Below, one piece after another: positions 34,797-46,150 of a stretch of 64,000 bases of DNA. Each line of letters opens with the position of its first letter. The stretch's first letter is position 1. The translations under genes and the position numbers were made by a program. The DNA comes from Pseudomonadota bacterium (lineage in GTDB: Bacteria; Pseudomonadota; Alphaproteobacteria; Sphingomonadales; Sphingomonadaceae), in NCBI GenBank assembly GCA_023394965.1, contig JAEWZX010000042.1, forward strand, positions 186,001-250,000. The letters run 5' to 3'. The notes under the pieces are model-generated. The model did not search any database, had not been told where the DNA came from, and saw only the letters and a program-made list of their open reading frames with translations.

Positions 34797-35719
34797 GATT
34801 TCTGGATCACCGCGATCCGCTGCCGGAAAGCCTGCGCGGCGCGATTGTGGCGCTGGGCAATTTCGACGGCTTCCATCTGGGCCATCAGGCCGTGGCGGGC
34901 GAAGCGATTTGCTGGGCGCGGGAAGAAGGCCGCCCGGCCATCATCGCCACGTTCGATCCGCATCCGGTGCGCCATTTCAAACCCGATGCCGAACCGTTCC
35001 GCCTGACCACGCTGGAACAGCGGCAGGAACTCTATCTGGCCGCCGGGGCCACCGCGATGCTGGTGTTCCATTTCGACGGCGAGCTGGCAGGCACCACGGC
35101 AGAAGATTTCGTGCAGCGCCTGCTGGCCGATCAGCTGGGCGTGGCGGGCGTCGTCACGGGCGGGGATTTCACCTTCGGCAAGGCGCGCGGCGGCAATTTC
35201 GACAGGCTGGTCAGCCTGGGCAAGGATGTCGGGATCGAAGCGCGCGCCGTGCCGCCCGTGCTCGATGAGGGCGAACCGGTATCTTCCAGCCGGGTGCGCG
35301 ATGCCCTGCGCACTGGCGATCCGCAGGAAGCGGCGCGGCTGCTGACCCGCCCCTTCGCCATTCGCGGCGTGGTGCAGCATGGCGACAAGCGCGGTCGCAC
35401 CATCGGCTATCCCACGGCGAACCTGCCGGTGGAACATTACCTGCGCCCCAGATACGGCATTTATGCCGTGACCGGGCGCATTCTGGCCACGGGTCAGGAG
35501 CTGAAAGGCGCGGCCAATATCGGCGTGCGGCCCCAGTTCGATCCGCCCAAGGAATTGCTGGAGCCGTATTTCTTCGATTTTTCGGGCGATCTTTACGGGC
35601 AGGAAATCGAAGTGGCGTTCCACCATTTCCTGCGCGGCGAAGCGAAGTTCGACAGTCTGGATGCGCTGGTGGCGCAGATGGACAGGGATTGCGACGAAGC
35701 GCGGCGGCTGCTGGGCTGA
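34793..35719 (+). CDS. ribF: Bifunctional riboflavin kinase / FAD synthetase
   Basis: Converts riboflavin to FMN and then FAD. 308 residues. N-terminal adenylyltransferase domain: VALGNFDGFHLGHQAV near 18-33 (HxGH-type), GGDFTFGKARGGN near 120; C-terminal kinase domain: HGDKRGRTIGYPTANLP near 205-221 and GVYAV-like GIYAVTGRI. ATGA overlap with the dipeptidase gene. Last gene of the gpmA-ribF chain; a palindromic repeat lies between it and ileS. The ribF-ileS-lspA order is a classical arrangement. Confidence 0.96.
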   Translation: MRFLDHRDPLPESLRGAIVALGNFDGFHLGHQAVAGEAICWAREEGRPAIIATFDPHPVRHFKPDAEPFRLTTLEQRQELYLAAGATAMLVFHFDGELAGTTAEDFVQRLLADQLGVAGVVTGGDFTFGKARGGNFDRLVSLGKDVGIEARAVPPVLDEGEPVSSSRVRDALRTGDPQEAARLLTRPFAIRGVVQHGDKRGRTIGYPTANLPVEHYLRPRYGIYAVTGRILATGQELKGAANIGVRPQFDPPKELLEPYFFDFSGDLYGQEIEVAFHHFLRGEAKFDSLDALVAQMDRDCDEARRLLG

Positions 35720-35730
35720 CTGGCAACACG

Positions 35731-35807
35731 GTCATTGCGAGCGTAGCGACGCAATCCATGGAATTGCGCCATGGATTGCCGCGTCGCCTGCGGCTCCTCG
35801 CAATGAC
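35731..35807. repeat. Imperfect inverted repeat (GTCATTGCGAG-type palindromic element)
   Basis: About 77 bases between ribF and ileS. Ends GTCATTGCGA (35731-35740) and TCGCAATGAC (35798-35807) are inverted copies; inner arms GCAATCCATGG (35751-35761) and CCATGGATTGC (35769-35779) are a second inverted pair, with a seven-base centre and non-matching stretches between. The same GTCATTGCGAGC...GCAATCC core occurs as dispersed short repeats in many unrelated bacterial genomes. Probably one copy of a REP-like or mobile palindromic unit; copy number elsewhere is not visible here. Confidence 0.75.
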
Positions 35808-35913
35808 GGGTGTTGGTGGTGCGCCGTTAATGCCTTCTCCGCGCGGGCTCCTTCGATCCTTCCTGCGCGAACCTCTTTCCTACACGGCTGCTTTGCCCTA
35901 ACGGCGAGCACCT

Positions 35914-38834
<2,921 letters not shown>

Positions 38835-38838
<4 letters not shown>

Positions 38839-39383
38839 CCCCGATCCTGAAAAATCGCCTGCTGGGCTGCGTGACGGCTTTCGTCATTTTCTTCGTCGAC
38901 CAGTGGACCAAGAATTACGTCACCAAGGCGCTCGGCATCGACCGGGTCGGCGATGTGATGGAAATCCTGCCGTTTTTCGACCTGCGCTTCACCCGCAATT
39001 TCGGCGTCTCGCTCGGCATGTTCGAAGCGACCAGCCCGGAAATGCGCTGGGGCCTGGTGCTGGTCACCGCGCTGATCGCCCTGGTGGTGACGGTGTGGAT
39101 GATGCGCGAAAAGCTGCTGTTTGACATTCTCGCGCTGTCGCTGATCCTCGGCGGGGCGCTGGGCAATATCAAGGACCGCTACCAGCTCGGCTATGTCGTT
39201 GATTTTGCCGATCTGCATTTCGGGGACTTCCGCCCCTTCCTTATTTTCAACGTGGCCGATGCGGCTATCACCATCGGTGTAGTCATCGTCCTTGCGCGTG
39301 CCTTCTTCATGGGCGACAAGGATAAGGCAGAGGTCGATGGCCTCATGAACAGCAAGGCGGCCGATGCCGCGGAGAGCAAGTGA
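38835..39383 (+). CDS. lspA: Lipoprotein signal peptidase (signal peptidase II)
   Basis: Cleaves the signal peptide of lipoproteins after diacylglycerol addition. 182 residues from the ATG at 38835, which overlaps the ileS stop (ATGA). Four membrane helices. The conserved boxes are present: FFVDQWTKNYV near 20, RNFGVSLGMF near 55, GGALGNIKDR near 115 with one catalytic Asp, and FNVADAAITIG near 145 with the other. It supports the several lipoproteins in this window, including the one directly downstream. Confidence 0.95.
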
Positions 39384-39793
39384 TGATCAAATTCGCCCGT
39401 TATGCCCTGATCGCCGGCCTCGGCGCCATGACCGCAGCCTGCGGCGGCGGCGGCTTCCTCGACCGCAACCGGCCTGACGAATTCGCCGTGCAGCGCCAGG
39501 CGCCGCTGGTGGTTCCGCCCGATTTCAACCTCACCCCGCCGCAGCCCGGCGCCCCCCGCCCGAGCGATGGCAGCGCCGCTTCGCAGACGCTCGACGTGCT
39601 GTTCGGCGGCCCGCAGGCCCGCAGCAGCGTGGAAACCAGCGTGATCGACCGCGCCGGCGCTGCCGATCCGGGCATCCGTAGTTCGGTCGGCGATCCGGAA
39701 ACCGCCACCGTCGCCAAGGGCGCGGTAACCCGCGACATCATCGCCGCCCCCGAAGGCGACGGCGCCACCGCCAGCGCGGTCATACCGGGCTAA
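39383..39793 (+). CDS. DUF3035-type lipoprotein
   Basis: 136 residues. Lipoprotein signal MIKFARYALIAGLGAMTAAC, with the acylated Cys at residue 20. The mature protein has the DUF3035 look: DRNRPDEFAVQRQAPLVVPPDF, then a Pro/Gly/Ala-rich region that is probably disordered. Function unknown; similar proteins follow lspA in other sphingomonads. The start shares one base with the lspA stop (TGATG). A seven-base hairpin follows. Confidence 0.83.
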   Translation: MIKFARYALIAGLGAMTAACGGGGFLDRNRPDEFAVQRQAPLVVPPDFNLTPPQPGAPRPSDGSAASQTLDVLFGGPQARSSVETSVIDRAGAADPGIRSSVGDPETATVAKGAVTRDIIAAPEGDGATASAVIPG

Positions 39794-39803
39794 GCCTGCT
39801 GCA

Positions 39804-39822
39804 CGCCCGCTGCCGGCGGGCG
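39804..39822. other. Hairpin between convergent genes
   Basis: CGCCCGC (39804-39810), loop TGCCG, GCGGGCG (39816-39822). Placed between the DUF3035 lipoprotein gene and the convergent CBS-domain gene. No T-run follows on either strand, so a terminator role is uncertain. Confidence 0.35.
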
Positions 39823-39850
39823 GACACAAGCAACCGCCAAAGTGCTGGGG

Positions 39851-41161
39851 TTACGCGCCAGGCCGGCCCGTTTCGCTGCTCACCAGCAGCTTGTCGATCC
39901 GTCGCCCGTCCATGTCGACCACTTCGAAGCGCCAGCCCTGGTCGGTGAAATAATCGCCTTCGCCCGGCAGGCGCTTGAGCACATGCAGCGCATAGCCCGC
40001 CGCCGTGCCGAATTCGCGATCCTCGCCATATTCGATCTCCAGGCGATCGGCGAGGACATCGGCCGATAACGAACCCGAGACGAGCAGGCTGCCATCTTCC
40101 CGCTCGACCACGCCCGGACCCTCGGCACCGTCCTGATCGCTGACGAAATTGCCGACCAGCGCAGTGAGCAGATCCACCGGCGTCACGATCCCATCGAGAT
40201 GGCCGTATTCGTCATGCACCATCGCCATCGCCACTTCGGCCTGCTGCAGCACCCGCAGCGCATCGACCGCATCGAGCTGGTCGGGCACGACCTCGGCCTT
40301 GACCATCAGCCTGCGCAGATCGATCGGCTCCTGCGCGACAAGGCGGGTGAGGATTTCGCGCACCTTGACCACGCCCAGCACCCTGTCGGGCGAGCCTTCC
40401 GCCACCGGCAGCAGCGAATGCGGACTGGTGTCGAGTACGCTGCGCAGGGCCACAAGATCCGCATCGGCATCGATCCAGTCGACTTCGGTACGCGGCGTCA
40501 TCAATTCGCGCACGGGCCGCTGTGCCAGACGCACGACGCCCTGCAGCATCTGGTGCTGTTCGCTTTCGATCACCCCGCTGCGCGTCGCTTCGGCAAACAG
40601 CATATGCAGTTCTTCGGCGGTCACATGGCTTTGCCCCGATGGCCGCACGCCAAGCAGGCGAATCAGGACCCCCGACGAAGCATCCAGCAACCACACCAGC
40701 GGTGCCGCCACCCGCGCCAGCAGCGCCATCGGGCGCGCCATGACGAGGGAAATCGGCACGGCGGCACGCAGCGCGATCTGCTTGGGCACCAGTTCGCCGA
40801 TCACCAGCGTGGCATAAGTGGTCAGCGCGATCACCGAAGCGAAGCCGATTTCATCGGCATATTGCGGCGGCACGCCAAGCGCGGCCAGCCGCTCGCCCAC
40901 CGGGCCGCCAAGGCTGGCCCCGGAATAGGCGCCGGAAATAATGCCCACCAGCGTAATACCGATCTGCACGGTGGAAAGGAACTTGCCCGGATCCGCTGCG
41001 AGCGCGATGGCCGTGGAGGCCGCACCGCTACCTTTCGATGCGGCCTGTTGCAGGCGCGAGGTTTTGGCGGAAACGATGGCTAGCTCGCTCATCGCGAAAA
41101 CGCCGTTCAGCACGATCAATCCAGCGATGATCAGCAAATCTGTCCAGGGAAAGGGTGTCAC
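39851..41161 (-). CDS. HlyC/CorC (CNNM) family membrane protein with CBS domains
   Basis: 436 residues. N-terminal DUF21/CNNM region with about four helices (residues 8-145: TDLLIIAGLIVLNGVFAMSELAIV, then VQIGITLVGIISGAY), two CBS domains (about 205-325, RELMTPRTEVDWID and DLRRLMVKAEVVP), and a C-terminal CorC/HlyC domain (about 345-430). Family members are linked to Mg2+/Co2+ handling. The start is a GTG at 41161 with no clear ribosome site; no better start is visible before the first helix. Confidence 0.88.
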   Translation of the reverse strand: MTPFPWTDLLIIAGLIVLNGVFAMSELAIVSAKTSRLQQAASKGSGAASTAIALAADPGKFLSTVQIGITLVGIISGAYSGASLGGPVGERLAALGVPPQYADEIGFASVIALTTYATLVIGELVPKQIALRAAVPISLVMARPMALLARVAAPLVWLLDASSGVLIRLLGVRPSGQSHVTAEELHMLFAEATRSGVIESEQHQMLQGVVRLAQRPVRELMTPRTEVDWIDADADLVALRSVLDTSPHSLLPVAEGSPDRVLGVVKVREILTRLVAQEPIDLRRLMVKAEVVPDQLDAVDALRVLQQAEVAMAMVHDEYGHLDGIVTPVDLLTALVGNFVSDQDGAEGPGVVEREDGSLLVSGSLSADVLADRLEIEYGEDREFGTAAGYALHVLKRLPGEGDYFTDQGWRFEVVDMDGRRIDKLLVSSETGRPGA

Positions 41162-41345
41162 GCAGCGGGTGCTAGCATAAAAGTGAGGCGCTGCCAGCGT
41201 CCAAACAACTTATCTGGCCCACGGCTGGAACGGCTGCCCCGTTTGAAGGTTTGTGGAACTAGAGACGCGGGTGGGCGCGTCCCGTACCACTCGCCCGGTA
41301 CTGCCCCTCTAGCGGGTGGTCACCGAGTATAAAGGGGAAGAATAA

Positions 41346-42041
41346 ATGAAGAATTCGCGCATTCTCACAGCCAGCCTTGCAGCCGTATCGCTGCTGACCG
41401 TTTCTGCCTGTGTCACCGATCCCAACACCGGAGAACGCAAAGTCTCCCGCACTGTCCTCGGCGGTGCCGGCGGCGCAGTGGCCGGCGGATTGCTGGGCGG
41501 CCTCATCGGCGGCAAGACCGGACGCATCATCGGCGCCGCAGCCGGCGGTGTCGCTGGCGGCGTGGTCGGTTACAAGATGGACCAGCAGATCAAGGAATTG
41601 GAAGAACAGACGGCCGGTACCGGCGTCGACGTTTCCCCGACCGACGGTGGCGAAGCAATTCTCGTCAACCTGCCCGACGGCGTGACTTTCGCCACCGGCA
41701 GCTACACCATCTCGCCGGGCTTCCGCGATCTGCTCGACCGCGTGGCCGGCAGCCTGCGCCAGTATCCCAACAGCCTGATCGACGTATATGGCCACACCGA
41801 CACGGTCGGTTCGGCGACGTCGAACCAGCGCCTGTCCGAACAGCGCGCCCAGGCAGTTGCCAACTACCTGATTTCGCAGGGCGTCAGCTCTTCGCGCGTG
41901 CGCTGGATGGGCTTCGGCGAAACCCGTCTCAAGGTTTCGACCGGCGACAATGTGAACGAACCGCTGAACCGCCGCGTCGAAATCAAGATCGTTCCGTTCG
42001 ATCAGCAGGACATCGACGCCGCACGTTCGCAGGGAATGTAA
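41346..42041 (+). CDS. OmpA-family lipoprotein with Gly-zipper segment (YiaD-like)
   Basis: 231 residues. Lipoprotein signal with SAC at about residues 20-22, then a Gly-zipper segment (about 38-77, GGAGGAVAGGLLGGLIGG and GRIIGAAAGGVAGG) that may insert in the membrane, and an OmpA domain (about 105-220) with TFATGSYTISPGF, VYGHTDTVGS, RAQAVANYLISQGV and EPLNRRVEIKI, including the peptidoglycan-binding Asp and Arg. Terminated by a GC hairpin with T-run after 34 bases. Confidence 0.9.
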   Translation: MKNSRILTASLAAVSLLTVSACVTDPNTGERKVSRTVLGGAGGAVAGGLLGGLIGGKTGRIIGAAAGGVAGGVVGYKMDQQIKELEEQTAGTGVDVSPTDGGEAILVNLPDGVTFATGSYTISPGFRDLLDRVAGSLRQYPNSLIDVYGHTDTVGSATSNQRLSEQRAQAVANYLISQGVSSSRVRWMGFGETRLKVSTGDNVNEPLNRRVEIKIVPFDQQDIDAARSQGM

Positions 42042-42075
42042 CCCTTCGAGCCCTTCGCGGTATCGCACCAGACTG

Positions 42076-42101
42076 GGGGCCGGTTCACGCCGGCCCCTTT
42101 T
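42076..42101 (+). terminator. Intrinsic terminator after the OmpA lipoprotein gene
   Basis: GGGGCCGG (42076-42083), loop TTCACG, CCGGCCCC (42090-42097), then TTTTCTATT. It ends immediately before the stop of the convergent CysQ-like gene. Confidence 0.82.
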
Positions 42102-42878
42102 CTATTGGGCGGCACTTACCCTGGCGGCCAGCCGTTCCACCGCCGCGCCGTGAATGGCGGGCGCGCTGACCAGCACTCCGAAGGCGCGGGGATCGCGTTT
42201 GTTGTAATCCAGCTTGTTGCCATAGGCATCGCTGACCGCGGCCCCCGCTTCGCGCGCGATCATGCCGGCAGCGGCAATATCCCATTCGAAACCCCAGCGC
42301 ACCGTCGCGACAAGATCCGCTTCGTCGGCGGCGACCATGGCGATGCGCAGCGCGATCGAATTGGGCTGGTCGACCGTGACCAGATCGGCGTCGGCTTTCG
42401 GCAGGACATGGGCCGGAACCCGCGAGCCGGGAAATTCCCGCCGCGTGCTGGCCACCAGCTTCTGCCCGTTGCGATACGATCCCTGCCCGGCCACCGCCTG
42501 CCAGGTTTCCCCCCGCGCCGGCGCGCATAGCGTACCGATCAGCGGGCGACCGCCACTGATGAGCGCGACGGAAACAGCCCAGCCGCTGCGGCCACGGATG
42601 AAATCACGAGTCCCGTCGACCGGATCGACCAGCCAGATAAGATCGTTGTCCAGCCGCGAGGGATCATCCGCTGTTTCTTCCGAAAGCCAGCCGGCCGCAG
42701 GCAGCAGGGCTCCCAGTTCGCGTTTGAGAAATGCATCGACGGCCAGATCGGCTTCGCACACCGGATCGCCGGGCTTTTTTTCCCACGCATCCAACGCGTT
42801 CCCCGCCCCCGGCCACAGGTCGTAGGCAATCCGTCCGGCTTCCGAGACGATGGATTCGAGGCGCTGACTATCGATCAT
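42102..42878 (-). CDS. cysQ: Inositol-monophosphatase-family phosphatase (CysQ-like)
   Basis: 258 residues, Mg-dependent phosphatase superfamily. Metal ligands: LSEETADD near 68, WLVDPVDGTRDFIRG near 85 (DPxDGT box) and WDIAAAGMIAREAGAAVSD near 205. The order and the KKPGDPVCEADLAVD region near 35 fit 3'(2'),5'-bisphosphate nucleotidase CysQ, which recycles PAP from sulfate assimilation, better than a plain inositol phosphatase. Specificity among these is uncertain. Confidence 0.85.
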   Translation of the reverse strand: MIDSQRLESIVSEAGRIAYDLWPGAGNALDAWEKKPGDPVCEADLAVDAFLKRELGALLPAAGWLSEETADDPSRLDNDLIWLVDPVDGTRDFIRGRSGWAVSVALISGGRPLIGTLCAPARGETWQAVAGQGSYRNGQKLVASTRREFPGSRVPAHVLPKADADLVTVDQPNSIALRIAMVAADEADLVATVRWGFEWDIAAAGMIAREAGAAVSDAYGNKLDYNKRDPRAFGVLVSAPAIHGAAVERLAARVSAAQ

Positions 42879-42995
42879 GAAAGAATGCCTGCTGCCTGCA
42901 CCCGAAAGCGGCCCTTTTCAAGCGCGCTCAGACATGCTTATGGCCCACACATCCACTTTACCCCACGCGCATCACGCGAAGGACGACGCTTCACC

Positions 42996-44195
42996 ATGAA
43001 CATTCACGAATACCAGGCCAAGGAACTGCTCGCGAAATACGGTATCGGCATCCCTGCGGGACACGCTGCGCTGACGGTGGAAGAAGCTGTCGCAGGTGCG
43101 AAGAAGCTGCCCGGGCCGCTTTATGTCGTGAAAGCGCAGATCCACGCCGGTGGCCGCGGCAAGGGCAAGTTCACCGAACTGGGCCCCGATGCGAAAGGCG
43201 GCGTCCGCCTGTCGAAGAGCATCGAGGAAGTCGAAGCCAATGCCAAGGAAATGCTCGGCAATACGCTGGTGACGGTGCAGACTGGCGATGCCGGCAAGCA
43301 GGTCAACCGCCTCTATGTTACCGACGGGGTGGATATCGCCAGCGAATACTATCTGTCGATGCTGGTCGACCGCGCCACCGGACGCGTCGCCATGATCGTG
43401 TCGACCGAAGGCGGGATGGACATCGAAGATGTCGCGCATAACACGCCGGAAAAGATCACCACCATCACCATCGATCCGGCGCAGGGCTTCATGCCGCACC
43501 ACGGCCGGGCAATGGCCTTCGCCCTCAAGCTGACGGGCGATCTCAACAAGCAGGCGCAAAAACTGGCCAAGCAGTTGTATACTGCGTTCATGGATCTCGA
43601 TTGCGAAATGCTCGAGATCAATCCGCTGGTCGAAACCGAAGACGGCAATCTGCTGGTGCTCGACACCAAGATGAGCTTCGACGGCAATGCACTGTTCCGC
43701 CACAAGAATGTGGAAGCCCTGCGCGACGAGACCGAGGAAGATCCCGCAGAGGTCGAAGCGAGCGAATATGATCTCGCTTACATCAAGCTGGACGGCAACA
43801 TCGGCTGCATGGTCAATGGTGCGGGCCTGGCCATGGCGACAATGGACATCATCAAGCTGAACGGTGCTTTCCCGGCCAACTTCCTCGATGTGGGCGGCGG
43901 CGCCACCACCGAGAAGGTGACAGCGGCGTTCAAGATCATCCTCAAGGACCCGGCAGTCGAAGGTATCCTCGTCAACATCTTCGGCGGGATCATGAAGTGC
44001 GACGTGATCGCCAATGGCATTGTCCAGGCGGCGAAGGATGTGAATCTTTCGGTTCCGCTGGTGGTCCGCCTGGAAGGTACCAATGTCGAAGAGGGCAAGG
44101 CCATCCTCGACAATTCCGGCCTCGCCATCGTCAGTGCAGACGATCTGGGCGACGCGGCAAAGAAAATCGTCGCCGAGGTAAAGAAGGCTGCATGA
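42996..44195 (+). CDS. sucC: Succinyl-CoA synthetase (ADP-forming) beta subunit
   Basis: Nucleotide- and succinate-binding subunit of the TCA enzyme. 399 residues from ATG 42996 (MNIHEYQAKELLAKYG); the longer frame from 42885 reads intergenic DNA. ATP-grasp region with VVKAQIHAGGRGKGKF near 45-60, CEMLEINPLVET near 200, and the C-terminal CoA-ligase fold with VNIFGGIMKCDVIANG near 325. sucD, which normally follows, is absent here: a terminator and etfBA come next. AAGGA lies upstream of the start. Confidence 0.96.
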   Translation: MNIHEYQAKELLAKYGIGIPAGHAALTVEEAVAGAKKLPGPLYVVKAQIHAGGRGKGKFTELGPDAKGGVRLSKSIEEVEANAKEMLGNTLVTVQTGDAGKQVNRLYVTDGVDIASEYYLSMLVDRATGRVAMIVSTEGGMDIEDVAHNTPEKITTITIDPAQGFMPHHGRAMAFALKLTGDLNKQAQKLAKQLYTAFMDLDCEMLEINPLVETEDGNLLVLDTKMSFDGNALFRHKNVEALRDETEEDPAEVEASEYDLAYIKLDGNIGCMVNGAGLAMATMDIIKLNGAFPANFLDVGGGATTEKVTAAFKIILKDPAVEGILVNIFGGIMKCDVIANGIVQAAKDVNLSVPLVVRLEGTNVEEGKAILDNSGLAIVSADDLGDAAKKIVAEVKKAA

Positions 44196-44222
44196 TCGCG
44201 CATCGCATCTGATGAGCTTAGG

Positions 44223-44260
44223 AAGGCGGGCCCCGGAGACGCGGCCCGCCTTTCTGTTTT
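44223..44260 (+). terminator. Intrinsic terminator of sucC
   Basis: AAGGCGGGCC (44223-44232) pairs with GGCCCGCCTTT (44243-44253) around a ten-base loop, followed by CTGTTTTC. It indicates that sucC ends its transcript here and that etfBA has its own promoter. Confidence 0.83.
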
Positions 44261-44323
44261 CGGACCCGGGAACGCCAGTTTGCGGGCAACCGTATCTAAG
44301 CCAGAACAGGCGTGACGCTCACT

Positions 44324-44343
44324 TGACGTTTACGTAAACGCCA
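44324..44343. promoter_or_regulatory. Candidate operator upstream of etfBA (20-base near-perfect palindrome)
   Basis: TGACGTTTACGTAAACGCCA at 44324-44343 is a palindrome with one mismatched pair, 46 bases before the etfB start, in a region where a TTGACG (-35-like) overlaps its left half. The ACGTxxACGT core resembles sites of MerR-type LiuR regulators of branched-chain amino acid and fatty-acid oxidation genes in proteobacteria, a pathway that uses ETF. The regulator assignment is inference. Confidence 0.55.
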
Positions 44344-44388
44344 GATAGGCGAGCGCCACAGTTTTCAGTCGAGAGGAAGGCAGAACCC

Positions 44389-45135
44389 ATGAAAATCCTC
44401 GTCCCCGTCAAGCGGGTGATCGATTACAACGTCAAACCGCGGGTCAAGGCCGACGGTTCGGGCGTGGATCTTGCAAACGTGAAGATGAGCATGAACCCGT
44501 TCGACGAAATCGCCGTCGAAGAAGCCATTCGCCTGAAAGAAGCGGGCAAGGCCGAGGAAATCGTTGCCGTCAGCGTCGGCCCGGCCAAGGCGCAGGAAAC
44601 GCTGCGCACCGCACTGGCCATGGGCGCCGACCGCGCCATTCTGGTGCAGACCGACGATGAAGTGGAACCGCTGGCAGTTGCCAAGATCCTGAAGGCCATC
44701 GCGGACGAGGAACAGCCGGGTATCGTTATGCTGGGCAAGCAGGCGATCGACGACGATTCGAACCAGACGGGCCAGATGCTCGCCGCGCTGATGGGCCGCC
44801 CGCAGGGCACCTTTGCCAACACCGTCGAAGTCGATGGTGACAGCGTGACCGTCAAGCGCGAAGTCGATGGCGGCCTGCAGACGGTCAAGCTGACCATGCC
44901 GGCGATCGTCACCACCGACCTGCGCCTGAACGAGCCGCGCTACGCGTCGCTGCCCAATATCATGAAGGCCAAGCAGAAGCCGCTCGATACCAAGGCACCT
45001 GCCGATTACGGTGTCGACACCGCGCCGCGCCTGAAGACTACCAACGTCTCCGAACCGCCGGTTCGCCAGGCAGGGGAGAAGGTCGAGGATGTCGACGCCC
45101 TGGTCGCCAAGATCAAAGCCCTTGGCATCGCCTAA
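44389..45135 (+). CDS. etfB: Electron transfer flavoprotein beta subunit
   Basis: AMP-binding subunit of ETF, which carries electrons from acyl-CoA dehydrogenases to ETF-ubiquinone oxidoreductase. 248 residues. MKILVPVKRVIDYNVKPRVK at the start, SMNPFDEIAVEEAIRLKE near 42, the adenine-binding KQAIDDDSNQTGQMLAAL near 120, and a Lys/Thr-rich C-terminal half with PLDTKAPADYG. A clear palindrome lies upstream. etfA follows after 27 bases. Confidence 0.96.
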   Translation: MKILVPVKRVIDYNVKPRVKADGSGVDLANVKMSMNPFDEIAVEEAIRLKEAGKAEEIVAVSVGPAKAQETLRTALAMGADRAILVQTDDEVEPLAVAKILKAIADEEQPGIVMLGKQAIDDDSNQTGQMLAALMGRPQGTFANTVEVDGDSVTVKREVDGGLQTVKLTMPAIVTTDLRLNEPRYASLPNIMKAKQKPLDTKAPADYGVDTAPRLKTTNVSEPPVRQAGEKVEDVDALVAKIKALGIA

Positions 45136-45162
45136 GCCATTCAGACGAGAAGGAAGACAGAC

Positions 45163-46092
45163 ATGAAAACCCTCGTTTGGGTCGAACACGACAACAAGAG
45201 CTTCGCCGATGCAACGCTGGCAGCTGTAACCGCTGCAGGCAAGCTGGGCGAAGTCCACCTATTGGTCGCCGGTTCGGGCTGCCGCACCGTGGCCGATGAA
45301 GCTGCCAAGATCGACGGTGTGGGCAAGGTCCACCTGGCGGACGATGCCGCATACGAACATGCGCTGGCTGAAAACGTGGCGCCGCTGGTGGCCGATCTGA
45401 TGGGCCATCACGATGCCTTCGTCGCACCGGCCACCACCACCGGCAAGAACATCGCGCCGCGCGTTGCCGCGCTGCTCGACGTGATGCAGATTTCGGACAT
45501 TCTTTCGGTCGAAGGCGACAAGACCTTCACCCGTCCGATCTATGCCGGCAACGCCATCGCCACGGTCGAATCCTCCGACGAAAAGCTCGTCATTACCGTG
45601 CGCGGCACCGCTTTCGAGAAGGCGGCAACCGAAGGTGGTTCGGGCACTGTTGAAGACGTCTCTGGTCCGACCGACGCCGGGATCTCCACCTTCGTCAGTG
45701 AAGAGATCGCCGAAAGCGACCGTCCGGAACTAACCAGCGCCAAGGTCATCGTATCGGGTGGCCGCGCGCTGAAGGATTCGGAAACCTTCGAGCAGATTAT
45801 CACTCCGCTGGCCGACAAGCTCGGAGCCGGCATCGGTGCCAGCCGCGCCGCCGTCGATGCGGGCTATGTGCCCAACGATTACCAAGTCGGCCAGACCGGC
45901 AAGATCGTCGCGCCCGAAGTGTACATCGCCATCGGCATTTCGGGGGCGATCCAGCACCTTGCCGGCATGAAGGATTCCAAGACCATCATCGCCATCAACA
46001 AGGACGAAGACGCCCCGATCTTCCAGGTTGCGGACATCGGCCTGGTGGCCGATCTGTTCAAGGCCGTGCCGGAGCTGACCGAGAAGCTCTGA
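45163..46092 (+). CDS. etfA: Electron transfer flavoprotein alpha subunit
   Basis: FAD-binding ETF subunit. 309 residues. N-terminal adenine-nucleotide-like half (MKTLVWVEHDNKSFADAT) and FAD-binding C-terminal half with VSGGRALKDSETFEQII near 200, GQTGKIVAPEVYIAIGISGAIQHLAGM near 245-270 (split over the FAD phosphate loop) and AINKDEDAPIFQVAD near 280. Ends at 46092 and is followed by an intrinsic terminator. Confidence 0.96.
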   Translation: MKTLVWVEHDNKSFADATLAAVTAAGKLGEVHLLVAGSGCRTVADEAAKIDGVGKVHLADDAAYEHALAENVAPLVADLMGHHDAFVAPATTTGKNIAPRVAALLDVMQISDILSVEGDKTFTRPIYAGNAIATVESSDEKLVITVRGTAFEKAATEGGSGTVEDVSGPTDAGISTFVSEEIAESDRPELTSAKVIVSGGRALKDSETFEQIITPLADKLGAGIGASRAAVDAGYVPNDYQVGQTGKIVAPEVYIAIGISGAIQHLAGMKDSKTIIAINKDEDAPIFQVADIGLVADLFKAVPELTEKL

Positions 46093-46116
46093 TTGAATTG
46101 ACGTGATCATTCTGTA

Positions 46117-46150
46117 CCCTCTCGCGGCAACAGTCGCGGGAGGGTTTTTT
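46117..46150 (+). terminator. Intrinsic terminator of etfBA, overlapping the next start region
   Basis: CCCTCTCGCG (46117-46126), loop GCAACAGT, CGCGGGAGGG (46135-46144), then TTTTTT (46145-46150). A ten-base stem with one G-T pair. Its 3' arm also contains GGGAGGG, the only ribosome-site-like sequence for the TTG-started gene at 46149. Confidence 0.88.
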
